This document shows, in pieces, positions 59,539 to 64,000 of a stretch of DNA of 64,000 nt. Location of the stretch: assembly GCF_030814955.1 (NCBI RefSeq), contig NZ_JAUSWB010000001.1, positions 558,001 through 622,000 of the forward strand, written 5' to 3'. The position numbers and the translations under genes are program-made. Each line of letters opens with the position of its first letter. Position 1 is the stretch's first letter. Below the pieces are notes generated by a model that was given only the letters and a program-made list of their open reading frames with translations, was not told the origin of the DNA and did not search any database. Source of the DNA: Planomicrobium stackebrandtii (GTDB lineage Bacteria; Bacillota; Bacilli; Bacillales_A; Planococcaceae).

Positions 59539-60625
59539 GTTGCTGCTCCTTTCGAGTTGCGTTCATTACATCTATAAATCGGTCGAATAAGTAGTTTGAG
59601 TCTTCAGGTCCCGGTGAAGATTCCGGATGGTACTGGACGGTGAATGCTGGGTAATCCAAATGGGTCAGTCCTTCATTCGTTCCGTCGTTCAATGCGCTAT
59701 GCGTCACTTTCAATCTCGTGCCTTGCAGTGTTTCTTCATCTACAGCGTAGCCGTGGTTTTGGGAAGTGATTTCGATCCTTCCGGTGATTAAGTCACGGAC
59801 TGGATGGTTGCCGCCGCGATGGCCGAACTTCAGCTTAAAGGTATCCGCACCGCAGGCTCTTGCAAACAATTGGTGGCCCAGGCAGATGCCGAAGATTGGA
59901 ACATTCCCGAGCAGTTCCCGCACCACTTCTACACATTCTTCTACGTCTTTAGGGTCTCCAGGGCCGTTTGACAGCATGACGCCGTCCGGTCCCCAAGCCA
60001 AAATTTCTTTTGACGGCGTATTATATGGCACAACAATTACATCGCAATCGCGGTTGTTAAGCTCGCGCAAGATGCCGTGCTTCATGCCGTAGTCAATGAG
60101 TACCACTCGTTTGCCCCGGCCCGGGCTCGGATAAGGGCGTGCTGATGAAACTTGTGCCACTTGGTTTCTTGGCAAAACGGTCGCCTGAAGCGTCTTGACC
60201 ACTTCTTCAGTTTGAACATCTTCGCCTGCTGCCGTCAATACTCCTTTAATGGAGCCTTTTGAACGGATCAGGCGTGTCAGTTTGCGTGTATCAATTCCGG
60301 AAATTCCGGGGATGCCTTTGATTTTGAACAATTCATCCAATGTTAAATTGTTTCGGAAGTTGGATGGAAACTCAGCGATTTCTCGAACCACCATTCCCTT
60401 GACTGCTGGTTCAATCGATTCAAAATCATCGCTGTTGATGCCGTAATTGCCGATCAATGGATACGTCATAGTGATAATCTGACCACAGTAGGAAGGGTCT
60501 GATAAAATTTCCTGATAGCCGGTCATGCTCGTATTAAAGACAATTTCCCCAACCGAGGCATCTTCGCCGCCGAATGCTGTTCCTTCAAATACCGTACCGT
60601 CTTCTAAGATCAAATAGCGTTTCAT
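59531..60625 (-). CDS. carA: Carbamoyl-phosphate synthase, small (glutaminase) subunit
   Basis: CarA releases ammonia from glutamine for CarB. The class I amidotransferase nucleophile Cys is in [15 protein letters not shown] and the partner His/Glu in [36 protein letters not shown] is the N-terminal signature. The ATG at 60625 ([10 protein letters not shown]) overlaps the pyrC stop (TGATG) and follows GGAGGAG, giving 364 residues; an upstream in-frame start is unlikely. Confidence 0.97.
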   Translation of the reverse strand: MKRYLILEDGTVFEGTAFGGEDASVGEIVFNTSMTGYQEILSDPSYCGQIITMTYPLIGNYGINSDDFESIEPAVKGMVVREIAEFPSNFRNNLTLDELFKIKGIPGISGIDTRKLTRLIRSKGSIKGVLTAAGEDVQTEEVVKTLQATVLPRNQVAQVSSARPYPSPGRGKRVVLIDYGMKHGILRELNNRDCDVIVVPYNTPSKEILAWGPDGVMLSNGPGDPKDVEECVEVVRELLGNVPIFGICLGHQLFARACGADTFKLKFGHRGGNHPVRDLITGRIEITSQNHGYAVDEETLQGTRLKVTHSALNDGTNEGLTHLDYPAFTVQYHPESSPGPEDSNYLFDRFIDVMNATRKEQQHA

Positions 60626-61902
60626 CAATTTTTCTCCTCCTGCCATACGATTTCTCCACCAAAAATGGTCATTGCCGGCCATCCTGTACAGTTCCAGCCG
60701 TCAAACGGTGTATTTTTGCCTTTTGATAAAAATTCATCTGCCTGAATTGGCTGCTCTTTATCCAGATCCAAGAGCACCAGGTCGGCTGTTTGGCCAGGTT
60801 CCATCGTGCCATAAGGCAAGTTAAAGGTTTTACTCGGCTTGATTGTCAACCAGTCGATCAATTGCTGCAGCGTCCACACGCCTGTTTTGACGAATTTGCT
60901 GTGGAGCAACGGAAACGCTGTTTCAAATCCAACTATGCCGAACATCGATCCGTTCATGCCGTTGGTTTTCTCTGCTGCTGTATGCGGTGCATGATCTGTT
61001 GCTATAAAGTCCAGCGTCCCGTCAAGCAAGCCTTCGTGCAAAGCCTGCCAATCTTCCTTGGCACGAAGCGGCGGGTTCATTTTGTAGTTTGCATCATCTG
61101 CTGGAATATCGTCTTCTGTCAATAACAAGTGGTGCGGCGTTACTTCAGCCGTCACGCGAACACCCGCGCGTTTTGCGTCACGGATAATGCGCACAGATTC
61201 TTTCGTGCTGACGTGGCAAACATGGTAATGCGCCCCTGCAGCTTCGGCCAGCAAAATGTCGCGCGCAATATGCACAGATTCTGCAATGGAAGGAATGCCT
61301 TTAAGCCCCAGCTCTTTGCTGCGTTTGCCTTCATGCATAACACCGTCATAAATCAGGCTGTTGTCTTCACAATGGGCGACGACCGCCATATCAATTTTTG
61401 CGGCATCCTGCATCGTTTCGTACATCATGCCCGCCTGCTGGATGCCAACACCGTCATCGGTGAAGGCAAACGCGCCGTTTTCTTTCAGCTCCTGCAAATT
61501 CGTGCGTTCTTTCCCGGCTTCTCTGATCGTGATGGAAGCATACGGCAAAACCCGGATAAGCGCATTTTTTTCGATCAATCCGTTGACCAGCTGCAGATTT
61601 TCTTTCGTGTCGGGAACAGGGCGCGTGTTCGGCATGGCACAGATTGTAGTAAATCCGCCTTTTGCCGCTGATTTCGTCCCGCTTTCGATCGTTTCTTTCT
61701 GCTCGCCGCCTGGTTCACGCAAGTGAACGTGGATATCAACAAATCCTGGTGCGATCATTCGGCCATTGCCGTCAATTTCCGTTTCGTCCTTCACTTTTAA
61801 ATCTTTGCCGATTTCATTGATTTTGCCATCGGTGATGCGGATATTGGTTGGTGCAAGTTCTCCATTTTGCAGCATGTTTACATTTTTTATGAATAAATTC
61901 AA
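60625..61902 (-). CDS. pyrC: Dihydroorotase
   Basis: PyrC cyclises carbamoyl aspartate to dihydroorotate. It is a zinc amidohydrolase: [13 protein letters not shown] holds the metal His pair, HCEDNSL and [11 protein letters not shown] further ligands, and FIATDHAPH the catalytic Asp. Length is 425, the class I type. The start is TTG ([11 protein letters not shown]), six bases after GGGAGAG, one base after pyrB. Confidence 0.96.
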   Translation of the reverse strand: MNLFIKNVNMLQNGELAPTNIRITDGKINEIGKDLKVKDETEIDGNGRMIAPGFVDIHVHLREPGGEQKETIESGTKSAAKGGFTTICAMPNTRPVPDTKENLQLVNGLIEKNALIRVLPYASITIREAGKERTNLQELKENGAFAFTDDGVGIQQAGMMYETMQDAAKIDMAVVAHCEDNSLIYDGVMHEGKRSKELGLKGIPSIAESVHIARDILLAEAAGAHYHVCHVSTKESVRIIRDAKRAGVRVTAEVTPHHLLLTEDDIPADDANYKMNPPLRAKEDWQALHEGLLDGTLDFIATDHAPHTAAEKTNGMNGSMFGIVGFETAFPLLHSKFVKTGVWTLQQLIDWLTIKPSKTFNLPYGTMEPGQTADLVLLDLDKEQPIQADEFLSKGKNTPFDGWNCTGWPAMTIFGGEIVWQEEKN

Positions 61903-61903
61903 G

Positions 61904-62779
61904 TTAATCTCTCCCTTTCAATGCGTATTCAAGTACTGCCATCCGGACAAATACTCCGTTAGCCATTTGTTTAAAAATTCGTGAGCGTTCACATTCAACA
62001 AGGCAATCTGCGATTTCAACACCCCGGTTGATCGGCGCAGGATGCATGATGATGGCGCCCTCTTTCATACGCTTTTCCCGTTCAATCGTTAAACCGTATT
62101 GCTCGTGGTAGTTTTCTTTTGAAAACATAGCCGATACCGCATGGCGTTCATGCTGAACGCGCAGCATCATGACGACGTCCGTCTTTTCAATAAAGTCGTC
62201 CAGATGTTCCGAAGAGTCGTACTCTCCGCTCCATTCTTCCGGGCAGATAAAAGTCACTTCAGCCCCCAGCTGTTTGAGTGCCGCTGCATTCGATTTTGCT
62301 ACGCGGCTGTGCGCGATATCTCCGACGATGGTGACGTGGATGCCCTCGACTCGGCCAAACTCCTGATAGATGGTCAGCAAGTCCAGAAGCGACTGCGTCG
62401 GATGCTGCCCAGAGCCATCTCCGCCGTTGATGACCGCGACCTTGCACCCTTCAAGCTGCTGGTAGTATTCCTCTTCCTCGTGGCGGATGATGACTGCATC
62501 CACCCCGATTGCTTCCATCGTCCTGACCGTGTCGTACAGCGTTTCCCCTTTTAAGATGCTCGAGAAGGCTGTTTCAAACGGCAGCACGGCCAGTCCCATT
62601 TTGTTCTCGGCCATTTCAAAACTCATCTTGGTCCGCGTACTCGGTTCAAAAAACAGGTTGACGACTGTGCCGTCTATCGGTGCTTTTTCACCTTGCCGGA
62701 ACTTTTCGGCCCGTTCCAGCAAGGTCATGATGGTTTGGTTTTCTAAGTTGTTCATAGATAGTAAGTTTGCCAAAATCAT
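61904..62779 (-). CDS. pyrB: Aspartate carbamoyltransferase, catalytic chain
   Basis: PyrB joins carbamoyl phosphate and aspartate, the committed step. The carbamoyl-phosphate site [13 protein letters not shown] and the motifs [30 protein letters not shown] and [14 protein letters not shown] are complete. Length is 291, near the B. subtilis value (304), with a shorter C-terminus. There is no pyrI gene, as in other Bacillales. It begins 20 bases after the PyrR attenuator terminator. Confidence 0.96.
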   Translation of the reverse strand: MILANLLSMNNLENQTIMTLLERAEKFRQGEKAPIDGTVVNLFFEPSTRTKMSFEMAENKMGLAVLPFETAFSSILKGETLYDTVRTMEAIGVDAVIIRHEEEEYYQQLEGCKVAVINGGDGSGQHPTQSLLDLLTIYQEFGRVEGIHVTIVGDIAHSRVAKSNAAALKQLGAEVTFICPEEWSGEYDSSEHLDDFIEKTDVVMMLRVQHERHAVSAMFSKENYHEQYGLTIEREKRMKEGAIIMHPAPINRGVEIADCLVECERSRIFKQMANGVFVRMAVLEYALKGRD

Positions 62780-62798
62780 CTCATCCTTTCATCCGCTA

Positions 62799-62889
62799 TA
62801 AAAAAACACCTTCCCAGGGGCAGGAAGGTGTGAGGAAAAAAGGGCAGAATACACCCCGATTTTCAACCCTTTCCATGCCTCTCTGGACA
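62799..62889 (-). promoter_or_regulatory. PyrR-binding transcription attenuator between pyrP and pyrB
   Basis: On the minus strand the PyrR-binding loop (CCAGAGAGGC then GGAAAGGG, about 62868-62889) matches the consensus UCCAGAGAGG..., followed by an intrinsic terminator with stem ACACCTTCC / GGAAGGTGT (62806-62831) and seven T. With UMP bound, PyrR favours the terminator and lowers expression of pyrB to pyrE. Confidence 0.92.
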
Positions 62890-62904
62890 TTCATTAAAAG
62901 GTGA

Positions 62905-64000
62905 TTATTCAGTTCCGTCGTCTAATTCGTTCTTGTTCAGTCCCGGCAGCACCAGGTTGAGGATTACGCCGACGATTGCCGCAAGTGCCATTCCTTCAAT
63001 CGCGAAGGATTCGCTGAATTCCAGCTTGGCTCCGCCAATGCCGATCACCAGGATGACTGAGGAAATAACCAAGTTGCGGTTGTTGCCAAAGTCGATGTTG
63101 TTATCCACCAGCATGCGCAATCCGGAAGAAGCGATAATGCCGAACAGCAGGATGGAAATTCCGCCAAGAACAGCTGTCGGAATGGTCTCAATCACCGCCA
63201 TCAGTTTGCCCAGGAATGAAAACGCGATGGCAAACACCGCAGCTCCTAAGATGACATAAACCGAGAATACTTTGGTTATGGCAAGAACGCCGATGTTTTC
63301 GCCGTATGTGGTCTTTGGCGGACCGCCGACCAGTGAAGAAATAAAGGTTCCGATGCCGTCGCCCAGTATCGAGCGGTGCAGGCCCGGATCTTTTATGTAA
63401 TTGCGGTCTACGATTTTGCCGAGCACCAGCTGATGGCCGATGTGTTCAGAAATGGTGACGATGGCAATTGGCACCATAACGAACAGCAAAGTCGGTGTTA
63501 CTTGGAACGAATAATCCACTCCGGGAATCAGGAATTCCGGCACTGCAAACCAACTTGCTTCGCCGATCGCCGTAAAGTCAATAATGCCAATGGCAGCCGA
63601 GTAAACATAACCCACGATAATGCCAATCAGGATGGGCATCAGTGAAATGATGTTCTTGAAATAGATGTTGCAGATGATTGCCGTCAATAAGGTGACAATG
63701 GCAGCTGAGAAATGGATCAGGCTGTATTCCGATCCGTTTCCGACAGGAATATTCATGGCCATGTCTACAGCCGTTCCTGACAAGGCAAGTCCGATGACGA
63801 TGATGACGGGGCCCACCACAATCGGCGGCAGCAGCTTCATCAGCCACTGGTAGCCGGTTTTCCAGATGATCAATGCGACGATGGCATATACCGCTGAAAC
63901 GAACATGGCACCGATCATAGCGGAGCCGATGCCTCCAGTTTCAGTGGCAATCGTGATTGGCACGATAAAGGCGAATGAAGAACCTAAATATGCGGGTACT
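62905..64000 (-). CDS. pyrP: Uracil permease (5' end outside window)
   Basis: A uracil:proton symporter of the NCS2/UraA family with many membrane segments. The frame continues to the window edge (PAYLGSSFAFIVPITIA reads in from 64000), so about 365 residues are seen and roughly the first 60-70 are missing. SALGG-type and VVGPVIIVIGLALSG, then VGGPPKTTYGENIGVLAIT are family motifs; the last is the substrate-binding region. It lies just upstream of the PyrR attenuator, the pyrR-pyrP-pyrB order of Bacillales. Confidence 0.95.
   Translation of the reverse strand, partial: VPAYLGSSFAFIVPITIATETGGIGSAMIGAMFVSAVYAIVALIIWKTGYQWLMKLLPPIVVGPVIIVIGLALSGTAVDMAMNIPVGNGSEYSLIHFSAAIVTLLTAIICNIYFKNIISLMPILIGIIVGYVYSAAIGIIDFTAIGEASWFAVPEFLIPGVDYSFQVTPTLLFVMVPIAIVTISEHIGHQLVLGKIVDRNYIKDPGLHRSILGDGIGTFISSLVGGPPKTTYGENIGVLAITKVFSVYVILGAAVFAIAFSFLGKLMAVIETIPTAVLGGISILLFGIIASSGLRMLVDNNIDFGNNRNLVISSVILVIGIGGAKLEFSESFAIEGMALAAIVGVILNLVLPGLNKNELDDGTE

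Overview
The window is a 64 kb stretch of a low-to-mid GC Firmicute chromosome (mid-40s % G+C by eye), almost all of it on the minus strand. Gene content and order match the B. subtilis codY-to-pyr region: topA-trmFO-xerC-hslVU-codY, sucCD-dprA, rpsP-khpA-rimM-trmD-rplS, fapR-plsX-fabD-fabG-acpP-rnc-smc-ftsY-ylxM-ffh, the gmk/priA/fmt/prkC/rsgA/fakA block, and the pyr operon. Protein similarities recalled from memory, a signal peptidase gene beside rplS, and the style of the intergenic repeats suggest Bacillales, most likely Planococcaceae (Planococcus-like). The family placement is inference.

Layout, read left to right: (1) 1-7.7 kb holds the DNA topology/recombination, tRNA methylation and HslVU cluster ending in a truncated codY. 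(2) 7.7-11.5 kb holds a lone small membrane protein on the plus strand, then sucCD and rnhB. (3) 11.5-23.6 kb holds ribosome assembly, protein targeting and chromosome genes (rbgA, lepB, rplS with its leader, trmD, rimM, khpA, rpsP, ffh, ylxM, ftsY, smc, rnc). (4) 23.3-26.9 kb is the fatty-acid/phospholipid operon acpP-fabG-fabD-plsX-fapR under a FapR operator. (5) 26.9-32.7 kb holds recG, L-serine dehydratase, fakA and an Asp23-family gene, and rpmB stands on the plus strand. (6) 33.4-46 kb is a run of overlapping housekeeping genes from thiN to remA, with rqcH divergent. (7) 47.7-53.3 kb is the accessory island: an amino-acid ABC binding protein and permease with no ATPase, a VOC protein, a dsdA operon with two small membrane proteins, and a PadR/DUF1129 pair behind a consensus promoter and large palindrome. 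(8) 53.4-64 kb is pyrP-B-C-carA-carB-K-D-F-E with a PyrR attenuator.

Most of the window is conserved core. Genes are packed with ATGA/TGATG overlaps, and several co-directional operons meet at compact modules where one operon's terminator shares bases with the next promoter. Several starts were moved from the longest reading frame using Shine-Dalgarno position and the known length of the homologue (topA, rnhB, rimM, rnc, acpP, fapR, recG, sdaAA, def, coaBC, gmk, rqcH, padR, pyrE, pyrD, carA, the VOC gene). TTG starts are frequent. No rRNA, tRNA, CRISPR array or transposase gene was seen.

The least explained parts are the dispersed structured repeats between genes (11.64-11.86, 23.15-23.32, 47.88-47.96 kb), the small membrane protein with an L7/L12-like domain beside dsdA, the altered N-terminus of HslV, and the PadR control region. 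I found no convincing undescribed multi-gene system.
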